64,000 nucleotides of DNA from Flavobacterium hydatis (GCF_000737695.1 NZ_JPRM01000004.1:1-64000); one strand, 5' to 3'; counted from the stretch's first letter, positions 42,709 through 53,487 are shown. Numbers and translations are program-made. Notes: generated by a model not told the origin, from the letters alone.

Positions 42709-44931
42709 TTATGTTCTATATTCTCTCGTTACTTTATCTACACCATCAATTTTTTTGATATTGTTAATCATTTTCTTAAGAATAGAATTGTTTCGTACAA
42801 TTACGGCAATCTGACCATGAAAAATCCCTGCATCGGTACTCAAAGAGATACTCTGGATGTTTACATTCATATTATTAGAGATTACTTTGGTCAATTGGTT
42901 GGTAAGCCCTAAGACGTCCATTCCGGTGATGTTGATAATGGCTTTAAATTCTTCTTGAGATGAATCAATCCATTTAGCAGTCATGATACGATACGCATAG
43001 TTAGATTGCATTCCAATGGCATTAGGGCAATCTTTTTTATGGACTTTTATACCTTCGTTTATCGTTACAAAACCAAATACATCATCGCCAGGAATTGGGT
43101 TACAACAAGGAGATAATTTGTAATCTAGTTTGTCATGCTCCGTTCCAAAAACCAACATATCATAATTACTGCTAATTTCAGGTTTATGAATATCAGTATC
43201 GGCTGTATTGGTATTATTACGTTTTATTTTGTTTTTGAAGAAATTAATAAACGTATTACCTTTTTGAGCAGCATAATCTTTTAATTGCTGATTTTCGATT
43301 GCACCAACACCAACTCTATAAAATAAATCTAAACTTGTTTTAAGTTTAAAGAAATTAACGAGCTCGTTTATAACTTGTTCGCTAATCGTAATTTTTAAGT
43401 GTTTAAGCTTACGAGTAAGTAATTCTTTTCCTTCTTCAGCAATCTTTTTGGTGTTCTCGTTTAGAACATTCTTGATTTTATTTTTAGCTCGGGATGTGGT
43501 AACATAATCCAACCAGTTTACAGTTGGTTTTTGGTTTTGAGAAGTAATAACTTCTACCTGATCACCACTTTTTAATTCGTAGTTAAGAGGAACTAACCTT
43601 CCGTTAACACGAGTTCCACGAGTTTTTATTCCTATTTCGGAGTGAATACTAAAAGCAAAATCTAATGAAGTTGCTCCTTTGGGTAAAGATTTAATTTCTC
43701 CTTTTGGGGTAAATACAAAGATTTCTTTTGAATATAAATTCATTTTAAAATCTTCAACAAAATCTACCGCATTGGTTTCAGAATTCTCTAAAGCTTCGCG
43801 AAGTAAGTTCAGCCAAACATCAAGACCGCTTTCTTCTGTAGCTCCGTTTTTATATTTGTAATGTGCTGCATATCCTTTTTCAGCGATTTCATCCATACGT
43901 TCGCTTCGAACTTGTACTTCGACCCAACGCCCTTTTGGTCCCATAACTGTTATGTGCAAGGCTTCATATCCAGTAGATTTTGGTGACGAAATCCAGTCAC
44001 GTAATCGGCTAGGGCTTGGTCTATAATGGTCGGTTACGATAGAATATATTTTCCATGCCAGAAATTTCTCGTCATGAGGATTGGATTTATAGACAATTCG
44101 AAGTGCAAACTTGTCATAAACTTCGTCGAAGCTTACGTTTTGAGCGCGCATTTTTCTTCGGATGGAATAAATAGATTTCGGACGACCTTTTATGATATAG
44201 TCAATTCCTTCTTCATCCATAGATTTTTTAAGAACATCTGAAATGTCTTTGATATAAGCATCTTGCTCTTCTTTTGTTTCGCGAATTTTGCTTACGATAT
44301 CATTATAAACTTCTGGTTCAGTATATTTTAATCCTAAATCTTCAAGTTTAGTTTTGATGTTATATAATCCCAATCTATGAGCAAGTGGGGCATAAATGTA
44401 TAAAGTCTCAGATGCTATTTTGGTTTGTTTGTATTCAGCCATCGAATCCATAGTTTGCATATTATGCAAACGGTCGGCTAATTTTATCAAAATAACACGG
44501 ACATCATCATTTAGGGTAAGAATCATTTTACGGAAATTTTCCGCTTGCATCGATGCATTTAAATCCCTTTGAACCATCGATATTTTTGTTAATCCCTCTA
44601 CAAGTTGTGCTACTTTGGGATTAAATAAACGCTCGATATCCTGAACAGTTAGTGGAGTATCCTCGACAACATCATGCAATAAGGCAGCAGCAATTGAGGT
44701 GGCTCCCAAACCAATTTCGGAAGCTACAATTTTTGCAACAGCAATAGGATGAAAGATATACGCCTCACCTGATTTTCGTCGTTGTTCTTTATGAGCATCA
44801 ACAGCAACATCAAAAGCTTTCCGTATTAGTTTTTTATCTGTAGGACTTAAAGTCTGGTAACTAATTCGAAGTAATTCTTTGTATTCCTGTGCAATTGCTT
44901 TATTCTCTTTTTCAATATCTATCTCTATCAT
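42709..44931 (-). CDS. Bifunctional (p)ppGpp synthetase/hydrolase RelA/SpoT
   Basis: A 740-residue RelA/SpoT homologue. Order: HD hydrolase (HPIAVAKIVASEIG, ALLHDVVEDTPL, about 60-160), synthetase (RPKSIYSIRRKMRAQN, YDKFALRIVYKS, DWISSPKSTGYEALH), TGS domain (EIFVFTPKGEIKSLPKGATS) and a C-terminal ACT domain (VLGLTNQLTKVISNNMNVNI). The intact HD motif implies that it both makes and removes the alarmone, as expected for the main or only long RSH in Bacteroidota. Complete length for the family. Confidence 0.95.
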   Translation of the reverse strand: MIEIDIEKENKAIAQEYKELLRISYQTLSPTDKKLIRKAFDVAVDAHKEQRRKSGEAYIFHPIAVAKIVASEIGLGATSIAAALLHDVVEDTPLTVQDIERLFNPKVAQLVEGLTKISMVQRDLNASMQAENFRKMILTLNDDVRVILIKLADRLHNMQTMDSMAEYKQTKIASETLYIYAPLAHRLGLYNIKTKLEDLGLKYTEPEVYNDIVSKIRETKEEQDAYIKDISDVLKKSMDEEGIDYIIKGRPKSIYSIRRKMRAQNVSFDEVYDKFALRIVYKSNPHDEKFLAWKIYSIVTDHYRPSPSRLRDWISSPKSTGYEALHITVMGPKGRWVEVQVRSERMDEIAEKGYAAHYKYKNGATEESGLDVWLNLLREALENSETNAVDFVEDFKMNLYSKEIFVFTPKGEIKSLPKGATSLDFAFSIHSEIGIKTRGTRVNGRLVPLNYELKSGDQVEVITSQNQKPTVNWLDYVTTSRAKNKIKNVLNENTKKIAEEGKELLTRKLKHLKITISEQVINELVNFFKLKTSLDLFYRVGVGAIENQQLKDYAAQKGNTFINFFKNKIKRNNTNTADTDIHKPEISSNYDMLVFGTEHDKLDYKLSPCCNPIPGDDVFGFVTINEGIKVHKKDCPNAIGMQSNYAYRIMTAKWIDSSQEEFKAIINITGMDVLGLTNQLTKVISNNMNVNIQSISLSTDAGIFHGQIAVIVRNNSILKKMINNIKKIDGVDKVTREYRT

Positions 44932-45032
44932 AGTTCGCCTGGTTCAATTCCCTAAAAATAAGAATAAGTTTCAATATACACAAGGGAATGAAGTGTTGAT
45001 TTTAGATTTTAGATTAAAAATCTAGGTATAAT

Positions 45033-45088
45033 AAATGAAGCGGAGTAACGATTCTTTTTTATAAAAAAGTTTCGACTCCGCTTCATTT
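45033..45088. terminator. Long hairpin between spoT and the serine hydrolase gene
   Basis: AAATGAAGCGGAGT (45033-45046) and ACTCCGCTTCATTT (45075-45088) form a perfect 14-bp stem; the loop itself contains CTTTTTT/AAAAAAG. It lies downstream of the serine hydrolase stop. No strong T run follows on the minus strand, so it may be a processed 3' end or repeat rather than a simple terminator. Confidence 0.55.
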
Positions 45089-45150
45089 AACATTATGGTA
45101 AAATTATATTAGTTTTTATAAATTGTATTCATAAATGTTTAAAAATCAGA

Positions 45151-46692
45151 CTAAATTTTAGTGAAATCTAAGTCTTGAAAATCGTAACTAAAATCAGTTA
45201 ATTCAGAGATTGCCTGCATCTTTAAATTAGAAGCTTTCCCATTAGAATCGTATTTGAAGAACAAATGAGCATCTGCATGAAAATAAGCATTATCCCATTT
45301 TACCACATAATTTCCATCTTTATAAAAGAATACTTCACCAGCCAATTGTGGAGAACGTTTTGACGCAAAATATACTTTTCCTTTTTTCTCTGTAATGGTA
45401 ATTTCTCCAAACCAATTGTCTTTATAAGTTCCTGTAATTTTAGTGAAATCAGTTTTTAGTTTATCCTTTTTGTTTTTTGCAACAGTTGCCCAAACTTCAT
45501 CGGTTACTTTGTCTGCAGTTTCTTCGTTGGCTTTTATTTTGCTGCTGTATAATGCAACATAATCTTCAGATTTAATACCTAAATAACTGTCTTTTATTGT
45601 ATTGGTAATTGCAGTAAATGCAGCTCCAGATTGCTGATTTGTTAAGACAATAATTCCTAATTGTAGTTCAGGAATTAAAGTAACTTGAGTTACAATTCCT
45701 TCTAATCCGCCAGTATGAGTAACTTGTTTATATCCTTTTACATCACTTAGGAACCAGCCTAAGCCATACCCGCTAAAATGGGTGTTATATGGAGGTCTTG
45801 TTCTTGCAGGGATAATAGTTTGCAATTGCCACATTTCGTCATGCTCTTTTTCTGAAAACAATTGTGTGTTGTCAGGACCGTATTTACCGTTATTCATTTG
45901 CATAATTGCCCATTTGCTCAAGTCATTTACACTTGAATAAATTCCTGCTGCAGCATCAAAAAGTTGGTTTTTATATCTCTTTATAACTTTTAGTTTACCA
46001 TCAATAGGAACGTGAGGAGCAATAATATTTGTAGAATCTTTTAAACGTAAAAATGAAGCAGCACTATGATTCATTTCTAATGGTTTCATGATGCGTTCTT
46101 CGACAAAATCACACCAGCTTTTTCCGCTAACTACGTGTACGATTTCACCAGCAACGATATACAATAAATTGTCATAATCGTATTTGGTTCTGAAGTCCGA
46201 AACAGGTTTTAAGTATAGTAAGTTTTGAGTGATATCTTGTGCAGTAAAGTCACTTCCGTCAGGCCAAATCATTAAATCTCCAGCACCAAGACCAAGACCG
46301 CTGCGGTGAGTTAGTAAATCACGAATCGTAAACTCTTGTGTAACATATTCGTTATACATCTTAAAATTAGGAAGGTATTTTACAACTTTATCATCCCATT
46401 TTATCTTTCCTTCATCAACTAACATTGCCAAGGCAGCACTTGTAAATGCCTTACTGTTAGATGCAATTCCGAATAACGTATTTGCGTCTACTTTTTCTTT
46501 AGTTAAGATAGATTTTACACCATAACCTTGTGCCTGAACGATTTTTCCATCTTTAATAATGGCAACAGCAATTCCGGGAACATTAAAAGTTTTTAAAGTG
46601 TTTTCTACCAAGGCATCAACCTCTTTATTGGTGATTTGTGCAGAAACCGAGAAACCGAATAATAGTGCTAAAAGTGATAATTTATAATTCAT
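45151..46692 (-). CDS. Serine hydrolase, beta-lactamase/class C fold
   Basis: A 513-residue exported protein: signal peptide 1-18 (LLALLFGFSVSAQ). The class C-type site is present: SNSK (serine and lysine, about residues 82-85, in GIASNSKAFTS), YDN (YDYDNLLYI) and HTGG (replacing KTG). The C-terminal about 110 residues form a lipocalin-like DUF3471-type domain (ITGTYKDNWFGEITI). Such proteins are usually D-aminopeptidases or esterases, not resistance enzymes. It follows the RNA methyltransferase gene by 10 bases on the same strand, so the two are probably co-transcribed. Confidence 0.88.
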   Translation of the reverse strand: MNYKLSLLALLFGFSVSAQITNKEVDALVENTLKTFNVPGIAVAIIKDGKIVQAQGYGVKSILTKEKVDANTLFGIASNSKAFTSAALAMLVDEGKIKWDDKVVKYLPNFKMYNEYVTQEFTIRDLLTHRSGLGLGAGDLMIWPDGSDFTAQDITQNLLYLKPVSDFRTKYDYDNLLYIVAGEIVHVVSGKSWCDFVEERIMKPLEMNHSAASFLRLKDSTNIIAPHVPIDGKLKVIKRYKNQLFDAAAGIYSSVNDLSKWAIMQMNNGKYGPDNTQLFSEKEHDEMWQLQTIIPARTRPPYNTHFSGYGLGWFLSDVKGYKQVTHTGGLEGIVTQVTLIPELQLGIIVLTNQQSGAAFTAITNTIKDSYLGIKSEDYVALYSSKIKANEETADKVTDEVWATVAKNKKDKLKTDFTKITGTYKDNWFGEITITEKKGKVYFASKRSPQLAGEVFFYKDGNYVVKWDNAYFHADAHLFFKYDSNGKASNLKMQAISELTDFSYDFQDLDFTKI

Positions 46693-46702
46693 ACTTTAAA
46701 AT

Positions 46703-47500
46703 TTATAATTGATTAAAACCTCGTTGTCTTTTTGCTTCAAAAATTAATATGGCTGCTGCAACAGATACATTCATGCTATCTATTTCGCCTTCCATCGGGA
46801 TGATGATATTTTGTGTAGCTGCATCTCTCCATTCTTGTGTTAATCCTGTGGCTTCGGTACCAACAACCAAAGCGGTTGGAGTTGTGAAATCCTGAGTGTG
46901 ATATGAAGTTGAATTTTGTAATGTAGCGCAGTAAAAATTGATTTTATTTTCTTTTAAAAATGCAATAATTTCAGAAGTTGTTCCTGTAGCAATCTGGTTA
47001 GTAAATAAGCAACCTACGCTTGAGCGAACAATATTTGGATTGTATAAATCACTTTTTGGATTGGCAATAATTACAGCATTCAAATTAGCTGCATCTGCAG
47101 TACGCAATAAAGCACCAATATTTCCTGGTTTTTCAGGAGCTTCAGCAACAAGAATTAACGGATTATCAGATAGTTTCAAATCAGATAATTGTAACGATTT
47201 GGTTTTGGCTATAGCCAAAATACCTTCGGTCGTATCTCGATAAGCTAGTTTTTGATAAACTTCTTTATTGATTTCGATTAAGTCAACTTGTTTACCAGTT
47301 AGTTTATTGATTTCGTTTTCAGAAATTAATTCGGGTAAAAACAAAATAGTTTCTATTTCATAACCGCCTTTTATAGCCAATGAAATCTCGCGTTTTCCTT
47401 CTATTAAAAACGTTCCGGTTTGTTTGCGTGCTTTTGCTTTTTCTTGCAATAACACTAATGATTTTATAAATGGGTTTTGTATCGAAGTAATTTGTTTCAA
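46703..47500 (-). CDS. TrmH/SpoU-family RNA methyltransferase
   Basis: A 265-residue SPOUT methyltransferase acting on ribose 2'-OH of tRNA or rRNA. Motif 1 EAPEKPGNIGALLRTADAAN, motif 2 VVGTEATGLTQEW and motif 3 IPMEGEIDSMNVSVAAAIL (the knot that binds AdoMet) are clear. An N-terminal L30e-like substrate-binding region covers about 1-105. The exact target nucleotide is not evident. Starts a leftward two-gene unit with the serine hydrolase. Confidence 0.93.
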   Translation of the reverse strand: MKQITSIQNPFIKSLVLLQEKAKARKQTGTFLIEGKREISLAIKGGYEIETILFLPELISENEINKLTGKQVDLIEINKEVYQKLAYRDTTEGILAIAKTKSLQLSDLKLSDNPLILVAEAPEKPGNIGALLRTADAANLNAVIIANPKSDLYNPNIVRSSVGCLFTNQIATGTTSEIIAFLKENKINFYCATLQNSTSYHTQDFTTPTALVVGTEATGLTQEWRDAATQNIIIPMEGEIDSMNVSVAAAILIFEAKRQRGFNQL

Positions 47501-47630
47501 GGGAAAAAGTGCTGAGTTTGTAAGTGGCTAAGGTAATAAGATTTTTTAAATTTTAAATTCAATACTATTTTTTCAAAATCACTACAATTTATTAATTAGA
47601 GTTAGCACACATTTATAATGGGGATTTCTT

Positions 47631-47638
47631 TATTTTTG
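47631..47638 (+). promoter_or_regulatory. -7 box of the TRIC-family gene
   Basis: TATTTTTG matches TAnnTTTG, 39 bases before the ATG at 47678, in a region divergent from the RNA methyltransferase. Confidence 0.5.
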
Positions 47639-47677
47639 TCAGAATTGTAGATTTTATTTCATTTTAAAAACATATAA

Positions 47678-48283
47678 ATGTTTAGCTTATTAGATATCAT
47701 TGGGACAATGGCATTTGCTATGTCTGGCGCGTTGACGGCAATGAACAAAAGATTGGATCCGTTTGGGGTTTTTATAATTGCCTTTGTAACTGCGGTAGGT
47801 GGGGGAACGGTGCGTGATGTCTTAATTGGTAGAACGCCTGTGGGATGGATGCTTGATTTAAAGTATGTGTATGTTATTATCCTAGGATTTATTTTATCTG
47901 TTATTTTTAGAAAAAAGTTTGATAAACTAAGAACTTCGTTGTTTTTGTTTGATACTATTGGCTTAGGTGTTTTTACTTTAATAGGTCTAGAAAGAGGAAT
48001 AATTACTGGTTTGCATCCTATAATTTGTATCGCATTAGGAACCATGACAGCTTGTTTTGGAGGTGTGACTAGAGATATTTTATGTAATGAAATTCCGGTA
48101 ATTTTCAGAAGAGAAATTTATGCTACAATTTGTATTCTAGGTGGAATTGTTTTTTTTGCATTAAAAAAATTAAATCTCAATGATGATATCTTATATCTTG
48201 TAACTTGTGTAGTTATTATTTTAGTTCGATTAATGGCAGTAAAATACAAATGGTATTTACCAGCTTTAGAACACAAACGCTAA
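47678..48283 (+). CDS. TRIC-family (UPF0126) membrane protein
   Basis: A 201-residue membrane protein made of two homologous three-helix repeats plus one helix: LLDIIGTMAFAMSGALTAMN with GGGTVRDVLIGRTPVGWM, and LFDTIGLGVFTLIGLERG with GGVTRDILCNEIPVIF. Bacterial TRIC proteins form trimeric cation channels; physiological roles in flavobacteria are unknown. Precedes the polysaccharide genes on the same strand but is probably independent. Confidence 0.87.
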   Translation: MFSLLDIIGTMAFAMSGALTAMNKRLDPFGVFIIAFVTAVGGGTVRDVLIGRTPVGWMLDLKYVYVIILGFILSVIFRKKFDKLRTSLFLFDTIGLGVFTLIGLERGIITGLHPIICIALGTMTACFGGVTRDILCNEIPVIFRREIYATICILGGIVFFALKKLNLNDDILYLVTCVVIILVRLMAVKYKWYLPALEHKR

Positions 48284-48315
48284 ATGATTTCTTTAATGAT
48301 TTCTAATAATAAATT

Positions 48316-49293
48316 GTGAAAAACTATACTGTAAAATTATATCAGGAAACAGATTATGAAAAGTGGAATGACTTTATAGGTCAAGCCAAAAATGCTACTT
48401 TCTTGTTTCATCGTGATTTTATGGAATATCATAAAGACAGATTTGAAGATTTCTCTTTATTGATTTATGAAAATGAAAAATTAGTTTCAGTTTTACCTGC
48501 AAATAGAGTCAATGATATTGTTTATTCTCATCAAGGATTGACTTATGGAGGTTTGGTTTATGGTGAAAACACGAAATTGGTTTCGATCATTGAAATTTTT
48601 AAGAGGATTTTGATTTTTTTTAAAGAGAATGTTATTACAAAATTACATCTAAAGACTCTTCCATCTATTTATCATTTAAAACCTGCAGAAGAAATTCAAT
48701 ATGCTTTATTTTTAGCTGAAGCTAAATTGGTTCGTCGGGATTCGCTTTCTGTTTTAGATTTATCTCAAGAAAATAAAATATCTAAAATTAGGAAAAGAGG
48801 TATTCAAAAAGCTTTATCTAATGAATTAATAATTAAAGAAGAAGATTATTTAGAAGGATTTTGGAATGAAATTCTGATTCCTAATTTAGATAAAAAACAT
48901 AACACAAATCCAGTTCATACTTTAGAAGAGATAAATTATCTAAAAAGTATTTTTCCAGATAGTATTCGTCATTTTAATGTATATCATAATGATAAAATTG
49001 TAGCTGGAACCACAGTTTTTGAAAGTAAAAATGTAGCACATTGCCAGTATATTTCTAAGAATGAAAATCAAGGTAATCTAGGAAGCTTAGATTTTTTATT
49101 TGAGTTTTTGATAAAAGAAGCTTTCGTTGAAAAGCATTTTTTTGATTTTGGAATATCCAATGAAAATCAAGGAAAAAAACTGAATGAAGGATTATCATAT
49201 TGGAAAGAAAGTTTTGGTGCCAGTACAATTGTTCACGATTTTTACGAAGTAGAAACAATAAATAGTAGTTTATTAAACAACACTTTGCTATGA
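48316..49293 (+). CDS. GNAT/FemAB-like acyltransferase of the polysaccharide cluster
   Basis: A 325-residue protein with the FemAB/GNAT-like double fold: an N-terminal [20 protein letters not shown] motif and a C-terminal [17 protein letters not shown] ... [19 protein letters not shown], typical of peptidyl- or acyl-transferases. GTG start at 48316. Its last four bases overlap the aminotransferase gene, so it may act on the amino sugar that enzyme makes, for example by N-acylation. That is inference from coupling. Confidence 0.72.
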   Translation: MKNYTVKLYQETDYEKWNDFIGQAKNATFLFHRDFMEYHKDRFEDFSLLIYENEKLVSVLPANRVNDIVYSHQGLTYGGLVYGENTKLVSIIEIFKRILIFFKENVITKLHLKTLPSIYHLKPAEEIQYALFLAEAKLVRRDSLSVLDLSQENKISKIRKRGIQKALSNELIIKEEDYLEGFWNEILIPNLDKKHNTNPVHTLEEINYLKSIFPDSIRHFNVYHNDKIVAGTTVFESKNVAHCQYISKNENQGNLGSLDFLFEFLIKEAFVEKHFFDFGISNENQGKKLNEGLSYWKESFGASTIVHDFYEVETINSSLLNNTLL

Positions 49294-50393
49294 TTTCTTT
49301 TTTAGATTTAAAGAAAATAAACGAGCCATACAAAAAGGCATTTCAAGAAAAAATGAATGCAGTTTTGGACAATGGTTGGTATATTTTAGGAAAAGAAGTC
49401 AAAGCGTTCGAGGCATCATTCGCATCGTATTGTGGTGCAAAATATTGTATTGGAGTAGGGAATGGTCTAGATGCTTTAACACTAATTTTTAAAGGTTATA
49501 TTCAGTTAGGGAAATTACAAAAAGGAGATGAAGTTATTGTTCCTGCAAATACATATATAGCCAGTATTCTAGCTGTTTTACAAGCGGATTTAGTTCCCGT
49601 TTTAGTGGAACCAAAGTTAGAAACATATAATCTTAATCCAGATTTAATTCAGAAAAAAATTACACCAAAAACTAAAGCAATTTTAGTAGTTCATCTATAT
49701 GGACAATTGGCAGAAATGGATTCAATAAATGAGGTTGCAAACCAAAACAATCTTTTGGTAGTTGAAGATGCTGCACAATCACACGGCGCTTTTTTAGTCA
49801 AAAGTCAAGAGTCAAAAATCAAGAGCAGCAATACACAAGGGTATAGTTTTTATCCAGGGAAAAATCTAGGAGCTTTGGGAGATGGTGGAGCAATTACAAC
49901 GAATGATCCAGAGTTGGCTAAGATTCTATTTTCGCTTCGAAATTATGGATCAGAAACAAAATATTATAATGATTTTGTTGGTGTAAATTCGAGATTAGAT
50001 GAATTACAAGCTGCATTTCTGAATGTGAAATTACCAAATTTAGATGCTGAAAATGAGCAACGAAGAACTATTGCAAAGAGATATTTAGCTGAGATAAAAA
50101 ACGAGAAAATAATACTACCTTTTTGGGATTTTTCAGAGAATCATGTATTCCATTTGTTTGTTATTCGAACTCAAAATAGGGATGATTTACAATCTTATTT
50201 ATTAGAGAATGGTATCCAAACCATGATTCATTATCCAGTTCCTCCACATAAGCAAAAGGCATTCCCGCAATGGAATAATTTGTCTTTTCCTATTACTGAA
50301 AAAATACATAATGAGGTTTTAAGTTTGCCAATAAGTCCAGTTTTGACGGATGAAGAAGTTAGTTATATAGTTGATATTTTAAACCAATATTAA
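49290..50393 (+). CDS. DegT/DnrJ/EryC1 sugar aminotransferase (FdtB/QdtB-like)
   Basis: A 367-residue PLP enzyme transferring an amino group to a keto sugar nucleotide. The PLP lysine lies in [28 protein letters not shown] carries the aspartate that binds the cofactor nitrogen; [13 protein letters not shown] and [12 protein letters not shown] are typical. Together with the FdtA-type ketoisomerase further down, it would make dTDP-3-amino-3,6-dideoxyhexose (Fuc3N or Qui3N). A short lysine/serine-rich insert ([11 protein letters not shown], about 172-182) is unusual. Coupled upstream by four bases; the next gene starts at the base after its stop. Confidence 0.9.
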   Translation: MISFLDLKKINEPYKKAFQEKMNAVLDNGWYILGKEVKAFEASFASYCGAKYCIGVGNGLDALTLIFKGYIQLGKLQKGDEVIVPANTYIASILAVLQADLVPVLVEPKLETYNLNPDLIQKKITPKTKAILVVHLYGQLAEMDSINEVANQNNLLVVEDAAQSHGAFLVKSQESKIKSSNTQGYSFYPGKNLGALGDGGAITTNDPELAKILFSLRNYGSETKYYNDFVGVNSRLDELQAAFLNVKLPNLDAENEQRRTIAKRYLAEIKNEKIILPFWDFSENHVFHLFVIRTQNRDDLQSYLLENGIQTMIHYPVPPHKQKAFPQWNNLSFPITEKIHNEVLSLPISPVLTDEEVSYIVDILNQY

Positions 50394-51722
50394 ATGGATT
50401 TTGCAAAAAGGCATGAACTTAAATTAAGTATTAAACGATATGTACCAGAAAAAATCTGGCTTTCATTTTTTAAAATATATGAATCATTAAAACTTAGATA
50501 CATCTATAAAGGATATTTAATAAAAAAAGCACCTGATAGACATAGAAAAGCACTTGAAATTGTTAGAAAAAAAGAAAAAATAAGAGTCGCTTTCTTTTTG
50601 ACGCATGAATCAGTATGGAAATATGATATGCTTTTTAATTTAATGTTGGAGCATCCAAGATTCGAACCAGAAATATTTGTTTGTCCAATTGTTAATTATG
50701 GTGTGGAAAATATGCTTTTTGAAATGAACAAATCGTTTAAATCATTTAAAAATAAAGGATATAAAGTTATCAAAACATATGATAATGAAACAGGAAAGTA
50801 TTTAGATATAAAAAAAAGTTTTTCACCTGATATAGTATTCTACACTAGTCCTTATAAAGGGATACAAGATTACAGATACTATATAAATCAATTTTCAAAC
50901 ACCTTAACATGTTATGTACCTTATAGTATCCCAACGGTTAATTATGAGTTTACCTATAATTTAGATTTTCACAATCTAGTTTGGAAAATTTTTTCGGAAA
51001 CAGAGATTCATCAAAAAATGGCGTCCAAAGAGCAAAGAAATAAAGGGATTAATAGAATTGTAACAGGTTATCCAGCATTTGATCCGCTTTTAATTAATAA
51101 AAAGCCAAAGGAGGTTTGGAAAAATAAAAATCCAATTTTAAAAAAAGTTATATGGACTCCACATCATTTAATGAACGAATTAAGCAAAGTCTCTAATTTT
51201 TTAGAGTATCATGATTTCTTTTTAGAATTAGCCATTAATTATAAGGATAAATTACAAATTGCATTCAATCCGCATCCTTTACTAAGGGTTAAATTAGAAA
51301 ACGACCCAAATTGGGGCAAAGAAAAAACCGATTGTTACTTTAATAAATGGATAAATCTTGAAAATGGTCAGTTTGGAGATGGTTATTACATCGATCTTTT
51401 TTTAACTTCAGATGCACTTATTCATGACAGTGGCTCTTTTATGGCAGAATACCTTATTACAGGAAAACCATCGCTTTTCATGATTAGAGATGAATCGGTT
51501 ATGGACTATTGGAATGCTTTTGGAGAAAAAGCAATCGGAGCACATTATCAATCTAGAAATAAAGAGCAGGTTATAGATTTTATTGAAAATGTTGTCCTGA
51601 ATGAAAATGATTGTATGAAAGAGAAGCGTAATGACTTTGTGCAAAATAATCTGATTACAGAAAACAAACAAACTGCTTCCCGAAATATTTTGGATTATTT
51701 AGAGAATCAAATCTTTAAATGA
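50394..51722 (+). CDS. CDP-glycerol glycerophosphotransferase-like protein
   Basis: A 442-residue protein whose C-terminal half resembles TagB/TagF-type polyol-phosphate transferases: KKVIWTPHHLM, FNPHPLLRVKLEND and DALIHDSGSFMAEYLITGKPS are recognisable, matching the nucleotide-binding HDS-S motif. No signal peptide. A phosphoglycerol or similar decoration of the surface glycan is the likely role. It directly follows the aminotransferase gene. Confidence 0.75.
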   Translation: MDFAKRHELKLSIKRYVPEKIWLSFFKIYESLKLRYIYKGYLIKKAPDRHRKALEIVRKKEKIRVAFFLTHESVWKYDMLFNLMLEHPRFEPEIFVCPIVNYGVENMLFEMNKSFKSFKNKGYKVIKTYDNETGKYLDIKKSFSPDIVFYTSPYKGIQDYRYYINQFSNTLTCYVPYSIPTVNYEFTYNLDFHNLVWKIFSETEIHQKMASKEQRNKGINRIVTGYPAFDPLLINKKPKEVWKNKNPILKKVIWTPHHLMNELSKVSNFLEYHDFFLELAINYKDKLQIAFNPHPLLRVKLENDPNWGKEKTDCYFNKWINLENGQFGDGYYIDLFLTSDALIHDSGSFMAEYLITGKPSLFMIRDESVMDYWNAFGEKAIGAHYQSRNKEQVIDFIENVVLNENDCMKEKRNDFVQNNLITENKQTASRNILDYLENQIFK

Positions 51723-51827
51723 TTTTGATTGTTTTTTAAGTTTAAAATTTTATTTATAATTAGTAAAGAGTATAATGATATTTTGATTGAACACAAATTA
51801 TATACAAATAAATTAAACATTTAATAA

Positions 51828-53288
51828 ATGCACAAGATCTCTTTAAAAGCAATAGCTACTAGAGGAATTATTTGGTCTGCTGTAGATAAATTTGCTGCTC
51901 AGTTCGGCCAATTTGTTGTAGGTGTAATACTTGCACGCATTTTATTGCCTGAGGATTTTGGTTTAATAGGGGTGTTAACTATTTTTATAGCGCTATCACA
52001 GACTTTTATCGAAAGTGGATTAGGAGTAGCTTTAATTCAACGACAAAATAGATCTAAAGTTGATTTTTCAACTCTATTTGTATTCAATTTAGTTATAAGC
52101 AGTCTTTTTTATTTGGTATTATTTTTCTCAGCACCTTTTATATCTTCTTTTTTTAAGCAACCTCAATTAATTGATTTGACAAGAATCTTAGGATTGGTTT
52201 TGTTTTTAAATGCTTTTGCAATAGTTCAACGAACTAAACTGACAATTGAGATTGATTTCAAATCCATTGCAAAAAGTAATGTTATTGGAATTATTGCTGG
52301 CGGATTGTGTGGAGTAGTAGCTGCAATGAATGGATATGGAGTTTGGTCATTAGTTATTCAGATGCTCATTGGAGCTTTTAGCTCATCTTTATCTTTTTGG
52401 TTTTTAAGTAATTGGGTGCCTTCTGTTACTTTTTCAAAAACGGCATTTAAATCTTTATTTGGTTATGGATCAAAATTATTAATAGCTGGTTTGTATGCTC
52501 AAGTTCTTAGTAATATATATAATATTTGTTTAGGTAAGTTTTATCCAATTACTTCACTAGGCTATTATACAAGAGCAAAGAATTTTGCCGATTTATCAGC
52601 TGGAACTATAGTCAGCATTTTGCAACAAGCCACTTTTCCGGTTCTTGCATCATTACAAAATGATAAAGAGAAACTAGTTTCTGTTTACAGCCGTATGATT
52701 CGAATGTCTGCTTTTTTTATTATTCCTTTAATGACCCTGATTGCTTTGTTGGCAAAACCAATTGTTATATTATTACTTACAGAAAAATGGATCTCTTTAA
52801 TTCCACTTTTGCAATGGATGGTTTTTGCTCGTATTTTTTTTCCTATGAGTTCGCTTAACATGAATTTATTAAATGCGATTGGTCGCTCAGATTTATTTTT
52901 GAAAGTTGATCTGTCTAAATTACCTTTAACCATCATAGCAATGATAATTACAATTCCATTGGGCGTAAAATCAATTATTATTGGTCATGTTATTACATCA
53001 GCAATATCATTCATAATAAATGCATATTTGCCAGGTAAGTTTTATGGTTATGGGGCAGTACAACAATTAAAGGACATGCTACCCATTTTTGCAGCAACAA
53101 CAGGAATGGCAGTCTTAGTATTTGCGATATCTTACTTTATAGATAATTTAATATTTCAGTTATTTTTAGGAGGTGCTTTTGGCGTTTTAGCGTATTTATT
53201 CATTTGCTGGATATTAAAACTAGAAGAGCTAAAAGAAGTTTTTAAATTATTTTTGAGTTTAAAAAAAGATAATACTTTAAAAATTTAA
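51828..53288 (+). CDS. Wzx-type polysaccharide flippase
   Basis: A 486-residue membrane protein of the MOP exporter superfamily with 12-14 helices. The start KAIATRGIIWSAVDKFAAQFGQFVVGVILARILLPEDFGLIG (typical opening of RfbX/WzxC-like transporters; key part VILARILLPEDFG) is clear. It would flip undecaprenyl-linked sugar units across the inner membrane. Of the lipid-linked glycan assembly enzymes, no polymerase or initiating transferase is seen in this window. Confidence 0.88.
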   Translation: MHKISLKAIATRGIIWSAVDKFAAQFGQFVVGVILARILLPEDFGLIGVLTIFIALSQTFIESGLGVALIQRQNRSKVDFSTLFVFNLVISSLFYLVLFFSAPFISSFFKQPQLIDLTRILGLVLFLNAFAIVQRTKLTIEIDFKSIAKSNVIGIIAGGLCGVVAAMNGYGVWSLVIQMLIGAFSSSLSFWFLSNWVPSVTFSKTAFKSLFGYGSKLLIAGLYAQVLSNIYNICLGKFYPITSLGYYTRAKNFADLSAGTIVSILQQATFPVLASLQNDKEKLVSVYSRMIRMSAFFIIPLMTLIALLAKPIVILLLTEKWISLIPLLQWMVFARIFFPMSSLNMNLLNAIGRSDLFLKVDLSKLPLTIIAMIITIPLGVKSIIIGHVITSAISFIINAYLPGKFYGYGAVQQLKDMLPIFAATTGMAVLVFAISYFIDNLIFQLFLGGAFGVLAYLFICWILKLEELKEVFKLFLSLKKDNTLKI

Positions 53289-53487
53289 TATGTTATAATA
53301 GTTATGTATTCGTTGGTTATAATTTATAAAATTATTTTTATAACATAAGTAAGCATAGAATTTCTAATAAAAAATAAGAATCAAATACTATGTTAATGAA
53401 ATGTGTTTCTTTTGATTTTGTAATTTGAAGTGTTTATTTCAGGAAAGATTATTTTAATTTTTTGCTGAATATAATAATGTAAAAAAT

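Noticed and set aside
45151..46692. Beta-lactamase resistance gene
   Set aside because: The class C-like motifs are present but the KTG position is HTG and a DUF3471-type domain follows, typical of peptidase or esterase relatives.
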